The notes: generated by a model not told the origin, from the sequence alone. 64,000 bases of DNA from Ramlibacter tataouinensis (GCA_002427815.1 DIZF01000016.1:107801-171800), one strand, 5' to 3'; counted from the first letter of the stretch, positions 7,714 to 15,695 are shown. Translations and numbers: made by a program.

Positions 7714-8346
7714 TCAGCGAGTGACTCGGGCCTTTCGAATCAACGCTTCAGCCACACGAAGCGCTTGATCTTCGCCACCGGTCTGCTCCGGAGAAGTCAG
7801 GAACTGACCATTGATCGCGAACGTCGGCACTCCTTCGATTTGATAAGCTGCGGAAGCCTGGTTTGCTGCTCGAATCTTCGCAGCCACGGTGAATCCCTTC
7901 ATCGCATTGGCCAGCTTGACCTTGTCGATGCCGTTGGCGGCGGCGAAAGCCGCAACCCCGGCATCGCTGTCCAGGCGCATATGCTGCACATGCACCGCCT
8001 GGAAGACCTTCTGGTGGATGTCGCTTCCGACGGCCACGATCTCCAGCGCGAAAAAGAGCTGTTGAAATGGAGCTTGCGCCTGCTGCCAGGCCACAGGGAT
8101 ACGCCGGAAATTCACATTCGCAGGCAATGTCTTGACCCAAGCTTCCAGCTTGGGCTCCAGATGAAAGCAATGCGGACACCAGTAACCGAAAAATTCGATG
8201 ACTTCAATCTTGCCTGGCACGGCAACTCGCACCGGCTGCTGCAATCGGGCGTAATCCTTGCCCTCGATGGGGTCGGCGGCAGCCCATGCAGTGCGGGTAA
8301 TCAAATGTGCGGCACCAAGGCCGATTGCAAAGTCACGACGATTCAC
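7714..8346 (-). CDS. dsbA: Thiol:disulfide interchange protein DsbA
   Basis: This 210-residue secreted protein has a Tat/Sec-like leader (MNRRDF then a hydrophobic stretch to AWAAA). It carries the thioredoxin active site GYWCPHCFHLEP (Cys57, Cys60), an inserted helical domain and the cis-Pro loop EGVPTFAINGQF. CPHC is the classic DsbA dipeptide and marks a strong periplasmic oxidant. It lies downstream of a thioredoxin-like secreted protein and DUF4395 in one direction. This may be an accessory rather than the housekeeping copy. Confidence 0.93.
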   Translation of the reverse strand: MNRRDFAIGLGAAHLITRTAWAAADPIEGKDYARLQQPVRVAVPGKIEVIEFFGYWCPHCFHLEPKLEAWVKTLPANVNFRRIPVAWQQAQAPFQQLFFALEIVAVGSDIHQKVFQAVHVQHMRLDSDAGVAAFAAANGIDKVKLANAMKGFTVAAKIRAANQASAAYQIEGVPTFAINGQFLTSPEQTGGEDQALRVAEALIRKARVTR

Positions 8347-8443
8347 TTCAGTTCCTTTTTGTCATCACGAAAACGAGACGCATCGGGTGCTTCGCAGGAA
8401 GCAGCGTGCGATGTCGGGCAGGGGTCGAAGCTGGCTCCAGTCA

Positions 8444-8863
8444 TCAAGGCAGGCGCGTCTTCAGGACCGCGTCCACGTCCGCTGCCGACCAGCTGCCCTT
8501 CACGCCGGGTGGCGTCCCCGGGCCCGACGGAAAATCGACGAACTCCACCGTGCTGCCATCGGCGCGCTGGTACCGGTACTGACCGTCGACCAGGATGACC
8601 ACCGGGATGTGTCCCTTGAGCCCGACGGCCTGCAGACGGCGCTCGGCTTCCGGCGTTTCCATGTCGATTTCGACCACGCGCACCTTCGCGCCTTGACGGG
8701 CGAGCGAGTCACGCAAGGGCTTGAGCGCCGATTGGACGGGAGGGTGCGCGAAAGCGATGATTTCCACCACCGGTGGCGCCGCCCACGCAGTGCTCAGTGC
8801 GAATGTCAGGCAAGATCCTGCGGCAGCGGCCAGCCAGGTTCTACGTGCAAGGGTAAGGGTCAT
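8444..8863 (-). CDS. Secreted thioredoxin-fold-like protein lacking a CxxC
   Basis: This 139-residue protein has a clear signal peptide (MTLTLARRTWLAAAAG.., cleavage near AWA-APP). The mature part starts VVEIIAFAHPPVQ, continues with AKVRVVEIDMETPEAERRLQAVG and has IPVVILVDGQYRY, a thioredoxin-like pattern with the cis-Pro loop. The CxxC position is occupied by HPPVQ, so it cannot do disulfide exchange there. The ATG at 8863 has the SD AAGAAGAGACC. It lies between DUF4395 and dsbA, so a scaffold or binding role in that thiol module is plausible. Confidence 0.6.
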   Translation of the reverse strand: MTLTLARRTWLAAAAGSCLTFALSTAWAAPPVVEIIAFAHPPVQSALKPLRDSLARQGAKVRVVEIDMETPEAERRLQAVGLKGHIPVVILVDGQYRYQRADGSTVEFVDFPSGPGTPPGVKGSWSAADVDAVLKTRLP

Positions 8864-8883
8864 GGTCTCTTCTTTGCGAGGGC

Positions 8884-9636
8884 TCATTTGCAGTTGTTGT
8901 GCAGCTTCCACTTTTCTTCATGACCCATCGCCTTGGCGAAGTCGGGCACCTTGCAGCGCTCGGCCTCGGCCGGGTCGATCGCGCCTTGCTGCGTGGGCGC
9001 CGCGCTGACTTGCAGAGCTGCGGCATACGGGTTGTGTCCCGCGACCCAGATCGCGACGGCACCCACCAGGCCGGCAAACGCGACCACGACCACGCCTTGC
9101 GCCAGACTGCCCCCTGCGCCCGGAGCCGGGTCGACCTCGCACACCCCGCCGGGGCACAGCTGCGCCTGGTCCTTGTTGAACAGGTTGTAGACCTTGCAGC
9201 CGATGCAGATGCCGAAGGCCGACTCGAAGAACAGCAGCACGAGGCACGCCGCGCAGACGATCAGGTTGATCGGCCCGATGACATGCTTGATGACCACCAG
9301 GTACAGCATGGTCAGCGCCAGCACGAAGCCGATGGCCCAGGCAAAACGTTTCTGCGGCGCGCCCACGTACTCCGGCTGCTGCTTGCGCACCACCCACTGG
9401 CCCAGAATCAGGCTCGGTGCGTAGCGCGGGTTCACGAAGATGCGCAGGGTGAAGTCGATCAGGAACGCAATCACGAAAACCCGCGTCGGCTGGAAATTGC
9501 CGATCAGCCAGGCGTTCATGAACGAGACGATCGCGAAGAAGAAGACGATGCCGGCGGCGGCACGCACGGCCCGCTCGTTGAGCACCGGGACGCCATAGCC
9601 TTCCAGGCGCTCGCCAAAGGAAAAGAGGGAGGTCAT
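8884..9636 (-). CDS. DUF4395 integral membrane protein with C-terminal periplasmic-type tail
   Basis: This 250-residue protein has a DUF4395 core of about four helices with the family motifs NPRYAPSLILGQW and FESAFGICIGCKVYNLF (a paired Cys). A fifth helix and a roughly 45-residue tail containing two Cys (AERCKVPDF and the final HNNCK) follow. The ATG at 9636 fits the domain start. DUF4395 proteins recur beside thioredoxin and rhodanese genes. This one heads the reverse-strand group with a CxxC-less thioredoxin and DsbA, so electron or thiol transfer across the membrane is a reasonable guess. Confidence 0.8.
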   Translation of the reverse strand: MTSLFSFGERLEGYGVPVLNERAVRAAAGIVFFFAIVSFMNAWLIGNFQPTRVFVIAFLIDFTLRIFVNPRYAPSLILGQWVVRKQQPEYVGAPQKRFAWAIGFVLALTMLYLVVIKHVIGPINLIVCAACLVLLFFESAFGICIGCKVYNLFNKDQAQLCPGGVCEVDPAPGAGGSLAQGVVVVAFAGLVGAVAIWVAGHNPYAAALQVSAAPTQQGAIDPAEAERCKVPDFAKAMGHEEKWKLHNNCK

Positions 9637-9710
9637 GATGAATGGTAATGCAGCGCCAAGGCCGGGCCCTGCGCCCGGTGACTGGCGGGTCACGGTCTGC
9701 TAGAGTTAGC

Positions 9711-9800
9711 AGCGGGAGATGGCATTCCTCCTTGAACCGCACGCGCTGACGCGCTGCTGATGATGCCTGCGTCAAACCCGTGATCGGGTATGCAGGCATT
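9711..9800 (+). promoter_or_regulatory. Fluoride (crcB-type) riboswitch 1 with expression platform
   Basis: The aptamer has GGAGATGGCATTCCTCC at 9715, an AACCGC segment and GCTGATGATGCCT at 9756-9768, the conserved parts of the crcB motif. A 26-nt block is identical to the second copy at 10579. Downstream, GCAGGCAT (9792-9799) is the exact complement of ATGCCTGC (9763-9770) and would break the aptamer stem. An inner hairpin (ACCCG/CGGGT) strengthens it. This looks like a ligand-dependent switch controlling the DUF190 gene at 9838. Confidence 0.93.
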
Positions 9801-9837
9801 GGCCTGTCCCGGCCACCTTGCCTGGAAAGGACAGGTC

Positions 9838-10158
9838 ATGAACGGCTACCAAATCACGTTCTTCACACAACAGGACCACCGGCACAAGGGCAAGCCCATG
9901 GGCGACTGGCTGATCCACCTGGCGCGAGAACTGGGCCTGCGCGGCGCCACCCTCATGGCCGCGGGCGAAGGCTTCGGGCATCACGGCCGCATTCATTCCG
10001 CCCATTTTTTTGAGCTGACGGACCAGCCGGTGGAAGTCGTCATGGCTTTGAGCCTGGAAGAGACCGATCGCGTGTTCGAGCGGCTGAAGGCCGAGGGCGT
10101 GCATCTCTTCTACGTCAAGATAGCCGTTGAGTTCGGCACCCTGGGTGCGCCAGACTGA
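9838..10158 (+). CDS. DUF190 protein, fluoride-riboswitch controlled
   Basis: This 106-residue protein has a ferredoxin-like/GlnB-like fold by family: GYQITFFTQQDHRHKGKP, then LRGATLMAAGEGFGHHG and QPVEVVMALSLEETDRVF. DUF190 proteins recur with CrcB fluoride channels and presumably help in fluoride tolerance, though the activity is unknown to me. The ATG at 9838 has the SD GGAAAGGACAGG and lies 38 bases after the riboswitch platform. Confidence 0.9.
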   Translation: MNGYQITFFTQQDHRHKGKPMGDWLIHLARELGLRGATLMAAGEGFGHHGRIHSAHFFELTDQPVEVVMALSLEETDRVFERLKAEGVHLFYVKIAVEFGTLGAPD

Positions 10159-10205
10159 TAGGCGCACCGATCGGCACCACGGGACGATCACCGCAGAAGG
10201 CCCCA

Positions 10206-10400
10206 CTAGGTTCTCAGGGTGGCCGCCAGCCGCAACGGGTTGAGCAGCAACTGCAGGGCCTCGCACACGTCCCGCATCTGTTGCAGGAGCCCGGACACGC
10301 CATCGAGCAGCATTCCGTCGCAAGCAAGAGTGCCGTTTAAATCGAGGACCAGGTGTTCCAGATGCAGCGCCTGCAAGCCCGGGATTTCGATTGTCAGCAT
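10206..10400 (-). pseudogene. Truncated HAD-family phosphatase (N-terminal fragment)
   Basis: This 64-residue frame starts MLTIEIPGLQALHLEHLVLD and has HAD motif I as LDLNGTLACDG, as in soluble P-type-ATPase-like HAD phosphatases. The rest of the fold (motifs II-IV, normally another 90 or more residues) is missing and the frame ends in an unrelated helix. HAD genes occur in fluoride-responsive operons, so this is probably a decayed member of the island, lying antisense between the two riboswitch units. Confidence 0.55.
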
Positions 10401-10490
10401 CGCGCGTTTCCCTCACAAGTGGCCATGACGCTGTAATCGCGGGGTGCCGTTTGCTCCAAAACCAATCCTATATCCGAGGCGTGACCGCTT

Positions 10491-10524
10491 GCAACCGCAA
10501 CCGCAACCGCAACCGCAACCGCAA
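10491..10524. repeat. Hexanucleotide repeat (GCAACC)5
   Basis: Five perfect GCAACC units are followed by GCAA in the spacer between the HAD remnant and the second fluoride riboswitch, about 50 bases upstream of the aptamer. It is noncoding. It could vary in copy number by slippage and shift the promoter spacing of the crcB operon. Confidence 0.9.
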
Positions 10525-10576
10525 GGTAACAGCCCGTCGCGTGCACAGCGGCAGCGCCCGGTGATAGACTGCCACA

Positions 10577-10671
10577 CAGGAGATGGCATTCCTCCTTGAA
10601 CCGCGTGATCGATCCGTCGATCGGCTGATGATGCCTACGAGCAGACCCGGAGCATTTCGGGGCGCGTAGGT
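10577..10671 (+). promoter_or_regulatory. Fluoride (crcB-type) riboswitch 2 with expression platform
   Basis: The conserved 5' block starts at 10579 and GCTGATGATGCCT lies at 10624-10636. The P3-like arm GATCGATCCGTCGATC differs from copy 1, so the stems are conserved by structure rather than by recent copying. CGTAGG (10665-10670) complements CCTACG (10634-10639), with an inner CCCG/CGGG pair, forming a competing hairpin. It precedes crcB by 83 bases. Confidence 0.94.
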
Positions 10672-10753
10672 GCAGGCCGTTGATTCACGACCCTTGCCCC
10701 CGCCTACACCGAACGTTCCGGTTCGACCCAGAAGAACCGAACGAAGGAACGGC

Positions 10754-11146
10754 ATGGAACCATACGGTTTCGCGGCGGTGGGCACCGGGGCCGCCCTCGG
10801 CGCCTGGCTGCGCTGGTGGCTGGGCACCCGATTGAACCCCGTTTTTCCGACCTTGCCGCTGGGCACACTGGCGGCCAACCTGCTGGGCGGTTTCCTGGTC
10901 GGTGTGGCCGTCGCCTTCTTCAACCGGCACCCCGGTCTGGCGCCCGAAGCGAGGCTCATGGTGGTCACCGGCTTCATGGGCGGGCTGACCACCTTCTCGA
11001 CCTTTTCCAGCGAAGTCGTGGGTTTGATCGAGCGCGGCGAGTACCTGTGGGCAGCCGGCACGGCCAGCGTGCATCTGTTCGGCTCCTTCCTGCTCACCGG
11101 TCTGGGGATCGCCGCGGTGGGGGCACTGACGAGGACCACATCATGA
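10754..11146 (+). CDS. crcB: Fluoride channel CrcB/Fluc
   Basis: This 130-residue protein has four membrane helices. GAALGAWLRWWLG (pore Arg helix), GTLAANLLGGFLVG with the pore Asn, and GFMGGLTTFSTFSSE with the Phe-box residues are diagnostic of the dual-topology Fluc channels that let fluoride leave the cell. The ATG at 10754 follows GAAGGAAC. Its stop overlaps the antiporter start (ATGA). Control by the upstream fluoride riboswitch is expected. Confidence 0.97.
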   Translation: MEPYGFAAVGTGAALGAWLRWWLGTRLNPVFPTLPLGTLAANLLGGFLVGVAVAFFNRHPGLAPEARLMVVTGFMGGLTTFSTFSSEVVGLIERGEYLWAAGTASVHLFGSFLLTGLGIAAVGALTRTTS

Positions 11147-12348
11147 CTGAAACCTGGGCCCTCGCGGCCTTGTGGCTGGGCCTGGCGCTGGTCGCCACGC
11201 TGTTGTCGATCTGGTTGCGGGTGGCGACCGCGCTATCGGAAATCGTCGTCGGCATCCTGGCACAGTTGGCCATCGGGGCGGCGCTCGGCCAGGCCATCCT
11301 GGGCACCGGCGAGTCGTGGATCAAGTTCCTCTCGGGCACGGGCGCGATCGTGCTGACCTTCCTCGCCGGCGCCGAACTCGATCCTGTCGTGTTCAGGAAG
11401 AACTGGAAGGAGGCCAGCGCGATCGGCCTGGTCGGATTCTTCGCGCCATTCTTCGGTTGCACTGCGGTCGCGTACTACCTGCTGCGCTGGGGACCGCAGG
11501 CGAGCTGGCTCGCCGGGGTCGCGCTTTCGACCACATCGGTGGCGGTGGTCTATGCGGTGATGCTGGAATTCGGGCTCAACAAGACGCGCTACGGCAAGAT
11601 CCTGCTCGCGGCGTGCTTCGTCAACGACCTTGGCACCGTACTGGCGCTGGGAATCATCTTCGCGCCGTTCAGCGTGAAGACGCTGGTGTTCGCTGGCGGC
11701 AGCGCCGCCACCCTCTTCGTCCTGCCCTGGGTCACGCCGCGCTTTTTCAAACGCTACGGCGACAGGCCCTCCGAACTGGAGGCCAAGTTCCTGCTGCTGC
11801 TGTTGTTCGGCATGGGCGCGCTGGCAGCCTGGGCCGACAGCGAAGCCGTGCTGCCTGCCTACATGATCGGCATGGTGCTCGCCGGCACTGTCGGCAAGGA
11901 TCATTCACTGATCCGGCGGCTGCGGACCTTGACCTTCGGGCTGCTGACTCCCTTCTACTTCATCCGCGCCGGATCCTTCGTCTCGGTACCGGCGCTGGTT
12001 GCGGGCCTGGGTGCCTTCATCGTGCTGCTGGCCGCCAAGATGGCGACCAAGTTCGTCGGCGTCTACCCCGTGACCAAGCTGTTCGGCGCGCCCAGGCGCG
12101 ATGCGATGTACACCACGCTGCTGATGTCAACGGGCCTGACCTTCGGCAGCATCTCGGCGCTGTTCGGGCTGAGCCACAACATCATCGATCAGGCGCAGTA
12201 TTCATTGCTGATCGTCACCGTGGTCGGCAGTGCCGTGGTGCCGACCTTGATCGCCAATGCGTTCTTTTTCCCGCACCGCCACCTGAAGGAGGTGACGCAA
12301 GATGCCGATGCGCCGCAAGGCGCCAGATTGAAGGAGGCCGAATCATGA
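11143..12348 (+). CDS. CPA2-type cation/proton antiporter in the fluoride operon
   Basis: This 401-residue protein has about twelve hydrophobic helices of the Na/H exchanger (PF00999) fold: LSEIVVGILAQLAIG, then FLAGAELDPVVF and ACFVNDLGTVLALG with the Asn-Asp pair in the transport helix. There is no C-terminal TrkA domain. It overlaps crcB by 4 nt and the following UspA gene by 4 nt, so the three are translated as a unit. CPA2 proteins are known members of fluoride-responsive operons. The transported ion here is not proven. Confidence 0.9.
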   Translation: MTETWALAALWLGLALVATLLSIWLRVATALSEIVVGILAQLAIGAALGQAILGTGESWIKFLSGTGAIVLTFLAGAELDPVVFRKNWKEASAIGLVGFFAPFFGCTAVAYYLLRWGPQASWLAGVALSTTSVAVVYAVMLEFGLNKTRYGKILLAACFVNDLGTVLALGIIFAPFSVKTLVFAGGSAATLFVLPWVTPRFFKRYGDRPSELEAKFLLLLLFGMGALAAWADSEAVLPAYMIGMVLAGTVGKDHSLIRRLRTLTFGLLTPFYFIRAGSFVSVPALVAGLGAFIVLLAAKMATKFVGVYPVTKLFGAPRRDAMYTTLLMSTGLTFGSISALFGLSHNIIDQAQYSLLIVTVVGSAVVPTLIANAFFFPHRHLKEVTQDADAPQGARLKEAES

Positions 12349-12761
12349 TCAAGCACATCCTGCTCGCCTTCGACGGCTCCGAGCCGTCATCCAAAGCCTT
12401 CGATGCCGCCGTCGATCTGGCGCAGCGCTACCAGGCGCAATTGCATGTACTCACGGTGGCCGAGGCGCCGGAAATCGGCGACGAGGTCGAGACCGAGGCC
12501 GTCATCGAGCATGCGCGCAACTACCACAAGGGCCTGCTGCACGGGCTCAAGCATCGCGGGGATCCGTACGGCGTCAAGCCGCATTTCCAGATGATGGTGG
12601 GTCACCCGGCGCAGCAGATTCTCGAACATGCCGTACTGGTCAAGGCGGACCTCATCGTGGTGGGCCATCGCGGCCATGGCGCGCTGGACCGCTGGCGCCT
12701 GGGTTCAGTGAGCCACCGCATCATCAGCTACGCCGAGTGCGCGGTGATGGTGGTGCGATGA
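12345..12761 (+). CDS. Universal stress protein UspA family
   Basis: This 138-residue single Usp domain starts IKHILLAFDGSEPSSKAFDAA and ends with the ATP-binding loop GHRGHGALDRWRLGSVS, the G-2x-G-9x-G(S/T) signature. It is the third gene of the crcB operon, overlapping the antiporter stop. It may bind ATP and tune the antiporter under fluoride or acid stress (inference). Confidence 0.93.
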   Translation: MIKHILLAFDGSEPSSKAFDAAVDLAQRYQAQLHVLTVAEAPEIGDEVETEAVIEHARNYHKGLLHGLKHRGDPYGVKPHFQMMVGHPAQQILEHAVLVKADLIVVGHRGHGALDRWRLGSVSHRIISYAECAVMVVR

Positions 12762-12852
12762 GGTGTGCGCGGAAACCGCCCGGGCAAGCTGGATCGCGCT
12801 GCGGTTCATCCAGGTGACTTCTCTCCTGGCGAGCACAGGATGGCCACTATAT

Positions 12853-12882
12853 GTTGCAAGCTCAACTGGTTGCTAGTACAAC
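12853..12882. promoter_or_regulatory. Tandem MarR-type operator, two GTTG-N6-CAAC palindromes
   Basis: GTTGCAAGCTCAAC (12853-12866) and GTTGCTAGTACAAC (12869-12882) are two perfect 4-6-4 inverted repeats two bases apart. They end eight bases before the MarR start codon. A third copy lies at 13657 before the corrinoid operon. The position suggests tight autoregulation by blocking the MarR promoter or its start. Confidence 0.75.
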
Positions 12883-12890
12883 ATAGCGGA

Positions 12891-13520
12891 ATGACCACCC
12901 CCAGACGCTCGAACCGACAGTCCATGCTTGATGAACCCGTGATCGCGCTTTCCGCGCGTCGACCTGCTCCGGTAACACCGCCCCGACGCGAAATTTCGAG
13001 CGTCGAAGACCTCGAGCGCTACTTGCCGGCGTTCCTGAACTGGATTGCCACCAAGCTGATGCGCGGCGCGTCGCAGCACTACCTGAACGTGTTCGATGTC
13101 GGAATCGAAACCTGGCGCTGCCTGATGCTGCTGGCGATCGAGAATTCGATCTCGGCGCAACGGGTGTCGAGCATCATCGGCATGGACAAGTCCTCGGTCA
13201 GCCGCTGCTTCAAGCGCATGCAGGCCAGGGGATTGATCGCGATGGCGCTGGACGATGCCGACGGGCGGCTGCGCATCGCCAAGCTCACGGCCAAGGGTCG
13301 CAAGCTGCACGACCAGATGATCGGCATCGCGCTCGAGCGCGAGCGCGCCTTCGTGGAAGTGCTGGCTCCGGCAGAGCTTGACACCCTGATCGGCCTGCTC
13401 CAGCGCCTGCACCAGAACCTGCCGGCCGTCGAAGAGGCCACGGCGCGCTATGTCGCGCAGCGCTTTCCGAAAGCCGTCGCACGCCGACGCTCTCGTCGCG
13501 CCGAGGACGCGCATGAGTGA
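12891..13520 (+). CDS. MarR-family transcriptional regulator
   Basis: This 209-residue protein has a basic 30-residue N-terminal tail and then a MarR winged helix: FDVGIETWRCLMLLAIENSI, the recognition region MDKSSVSRCFKRMQARGLI and the wing ALDDADGRLRIAKLTAKGRKL. The ATG at 12891 (SD AGCGGA) lies just after the tandem operator; an ATG at 12924 is also possible. The next genes, in the same direction after 250 bases, form the corrinoid operon, which carries the same operator, so this is its probable regulator. Confidence 0.9.
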   Translation: MTTPRRSNRQSMLDEPVIALSARRPAPVTPPRREISSVEDLERYLPAFLNWIATKLMRGASQHYLNVFDVGIETWRCLMLLAIENSISAQRVSSIIGMDKSSVSRCFKRMQARGLIAMALDDADGRLRIAKLTAKGRKLHDQMIGIALERERAFVEVLAPAELDTLIGLLQRLHQNLPAVEEATARYVAQRFPKAVARRRSRRAEDAHE

Positions 13521-13656
13521 CGCCATAGCGGTCGGCCTGCGCTGAAAGACGCGGATGAACCGATAGCGCCGCGGCTCCGTCCGAGCGTTCCTGACATGCC
13601 TGTCGACGAGCGGGTTAACCACTAGACGGGTCAACGCAAACGCTTGATCGCAATTG

Positions 13657-13670
13657 GTTGACATGCCAAC
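13657..13670. promoter_or_regulatory. MarR operator in front of the corrinoid operon
   Basis: GTTGACATGCCAAC is a GTTG-N6-CAAC palindrome with TTGG/CTAA flanks. It lies about 100 bases upstream of the corrinoid-protein start. The TTGACA inside it could be a -35 box, so binding would repress. The 250-base spacer holds no other gene. Confidence 0.7.
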
Positions 13671-13770
13671 TAAATGGGGCTACGGTGAGATTCACTCGAA
13701 TGGATTCCGGGGCGCATTCGAGGGTCAGCCCGCTATGCAAGCCCGGAGCCACGCCCGAGGAGACAAGCCC

Positions 13771-14433
13771 ATGAGCGACTGGAACGACGAAGAGCGCCAA
13801 CTCGTCGAATGGATGGCCGACATGAACGAGGACGACGCGCTGGCCTCGGCCAAGCGCATGTTGCTCGAGGAAGGCAAGGACCCGGTGCGGGTGCTTGAAC
13901 TGTGCCGCTGCGCGATGGACATCGTCGGCAAGCGTTTCGAGGACGGCGAGTACTTCCTGCCCGAGCTGGTACTGGCCGGCGAGATGCTCGAAACCATCGG
14001 TGCGATCGCCAAGCCCTTGATCCAGGTCAAGCCCGGCGAGGCGAGCAAGAAGCTCGGCAAGGTGCTGATCGGCACCGTGCACGGTGACCTGCACGACATC
14101 GGCAAGAACATCGTGAGCTTCATGCTCGACATCAACGGCTTCGAGGTCAAGGACATCGGGATCGACGTACCGATAGCCAATTTCCTCGGCGCCATCGATG
14201 AGTTCAAGCCCGACGTGGTCGGGCTGTCGGGCTTCCTCACTCTGGCCTTCGACTCGATGAAGGAAACCATAGCCGCGATCGAGGGCGCCGGCCGGCGCAA
14301 CGGGCTGAAGATCATGATCGGCGGTGGCCAGATCGACGAAACGGTGCGCGCCTACACGGGCGCCGATGCCTTTGGCGTCAACGCCGTGGAGGCCGTGAAC
14401 CTGTGCAAAAACTGGATGGGGGCAGCGGCGTGA
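13771..14433 (+). CDS. Corrinoid (B12-binding) methyl-carrier protein
   Basis: This 220-residue protein has the two-domain build of MtaC/MtbC-type corrinoid proteins. A four-helix cap (about 1-90) is followed by a Rossmann B12 domain with GDLHDIGKNIV (His108 as lower cobalt ligand), VGLSGFLT and IMIGGGQ. It holds a cobamide that accepts a methyl group from the substrate methyltransferase and gives it to H4folate. The SD is GAGGAGACAAGCCC. It is the first gene of the operon and its TGA overlaps the GTG of the methyltransferase. Confidence 0.96.
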   Translation: MSDWNDEERQLVEWMADMNEDDALASAKRMLLEEGKDPVRVLELCRCAMDIVGKRFEDGEYFLPELVLAGEMLETIGAIAKPLIQVKPGEASKKLGKVLIGTVHGDLHDIGKNIVSFMLDINGFEVKDIGIDVPIANFLGAIDEFKPDVVGLSGFLTLAFDSMKETIAAIEGAGRRNGLKIMIGGGQIDETVRAYTGADAFGVNAVEAVNLCKNWMGAAA

Positions 14434-15695
14434 ACGCCCCGTTGGAACAGACGGCCGTCGCCAAGGCCGCCTACGACGCGCGCTGGCAGCGCATCATGGA
14501 TTGCGTCGCGCTGAAGCAGCCCGACCGCATGCCGGTGGCCATGTATGCCACTTTCTGGATGGGCAAATACGCTGGCGTCAGTTGCCGCGACTTGATGTAC
14601 GACTACGAACTGACCAAGGAGATCGCGGAACGCGCGGTGCTCGAATTCGATCCGGATGTCTACAGCACACTGTTGCTGTCGACCACCTCGGGACCGACGC
14701 TGGAGGCACTGGGCTACAAGCAACTGCAATGGCCCGGACATGGCGTCGGGGACAACCAGCCCTTCCAGTACCTCGACCGCGAGTACATGAAGGCCGACGA
14801 ATACGACGACTTCCTGTTCGACCCCACCGGCTATTACCTGCACACCTACCTGCCTCGGGTGGCCAGCGCCTTCGAGGGCTTCGAGGAACTGCCGATCTTT
14901 CCAGGCCTGCATTATTTCCGCCTGGTTGCCGGCATCCGCTCGTTCGCCAAGCCCCGCGTGCGCGAGTCCTTCGAGAAGGTCTTCAAGGCAGCCGAAGAAG
15001 CCCATCGCTTCATGCAGCACCACGTGGCGTTCACCGACCGCATGACCCAGCTCGGCTATCCGGTGACCAACGGCTCGGCCGCGGTATCGCCTTACGACTT
15101 CATCGCAGATTACTTCCGCGGCGCCCGCGGCATGATGACCGACATCTACCGGCACCGGGACAAGCTGCTGCAAATGCTCGACAAGGCGTCGATCTTCCTG
15201 ACGCGCATGGCGGTGGCCAATGGCAAGTCGTCGGGCAACCCGATCGTGTTCATCCCGATCCACTGGGCGCCCGACGCATTCATGTCGGACAAGCAGTTCC
15301 GCGAGTTCTGGTGGCCACCGTTTCGCAAGATGTTGATCGGCTTGATCGACGCGGGGCTGATCCCCATGCCCTTGTGGGAGGCCGACTGCACCAAGCGGCT
15401 GGAGATCATCAAGGACGTGCCGGCGGGCAAGTGCATCTACTGGTTCGAGCGCACCGACATGGTCAAGGCCTTCGAGGTCCTGGGCGATGTGGTGGCATTG
15501 CGCGGCAATCTGTCGCCCTCGATGATGACCACCGGCCAGCCGCATGAAGTGGACGCCGCCGTGAAGCATCTGGCCGAAAACGTCTTCCACAAGGGCGGCA
15601 AGCTGATCCTCGACTGCGCATTCGGCATCCCCGATGAAACCCCGGTGGCGAACGTGCGGGCCATGTTCGACGCGGCGCGCAAATACGCAGGCTGA
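14430..15695 (+). CDS. URO-D-family substrate:corrinoid methyltransferase
   Basis: This 421-residue uroporphyrinogen-decarboxylase-fold protein resembles the MtaA/CmuA-type corrinoid methyltransferases rather than HemE. Landmarks are QPDRMPVAMYATFWMGKY, a central LGYPVTNGSAAVSP and LWEADCTKRLEI, where an acidic/Cys pair could bind zinc. The GTG at 14430 overlaps the corrinoid-protein stop; a GTG at 14403 is less likely. Its place directly after the corrinoid protein marks it as the enzyme that demethylates the substrate. The methyl donor (O-, N-, S- or halo-methyl) cannot be told from the sequence. Confidence 0.9.
   Translation: MNAPLEQTAVAKAAYDARWQRIMDCVALKQPDRMPVAMYATFWMGKYAGVSCRDLMYDYELTKEIAERAVLEFDPDVYSTLLLSTTSGPTLEALGYKQLQWPGHGVGDNQPFQYLDREYMKADEYDDFLFDPTGYYLHTYLPRVASAFEGFEELPIFPGLHYFRLVAGIRSFAKPRVRESFEKVFKAAEEAHRFMQHHVAFTDRMTQLGYPVTNGSAAVSPYDFIADYFRGARGMMTDIYRHRDKLLQMLDKASIFLTRMAVANGKSSGNPIVFIPIHWAPDAFMSDKQFREFWWPPFRKMLIGLIDAGLIPMPLWEADCTKRLEIIKDVPAGKCIYWFERTDMVKAFEVLGDVVALRGNLSPSMMTTGQPHEVDAAVKHLAENVFHKGGKLILDCAFGIPDETPVANVRAMFDAARKYAG

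Noticed and set aside
10491..10524. Short regular repeat considered as a CRISPR remnant
   Set aside because: The units are six bases with no spacers and there are no cas genes. It is a simple sequence repeat.
14430..15695. Calling this gene hemE
   Set aside because: It is fused by overlap to a corrinoid-protein gene and embedded in methyl-transfer genes. The sequence fits the methyltransferase branch of the URO-D family.
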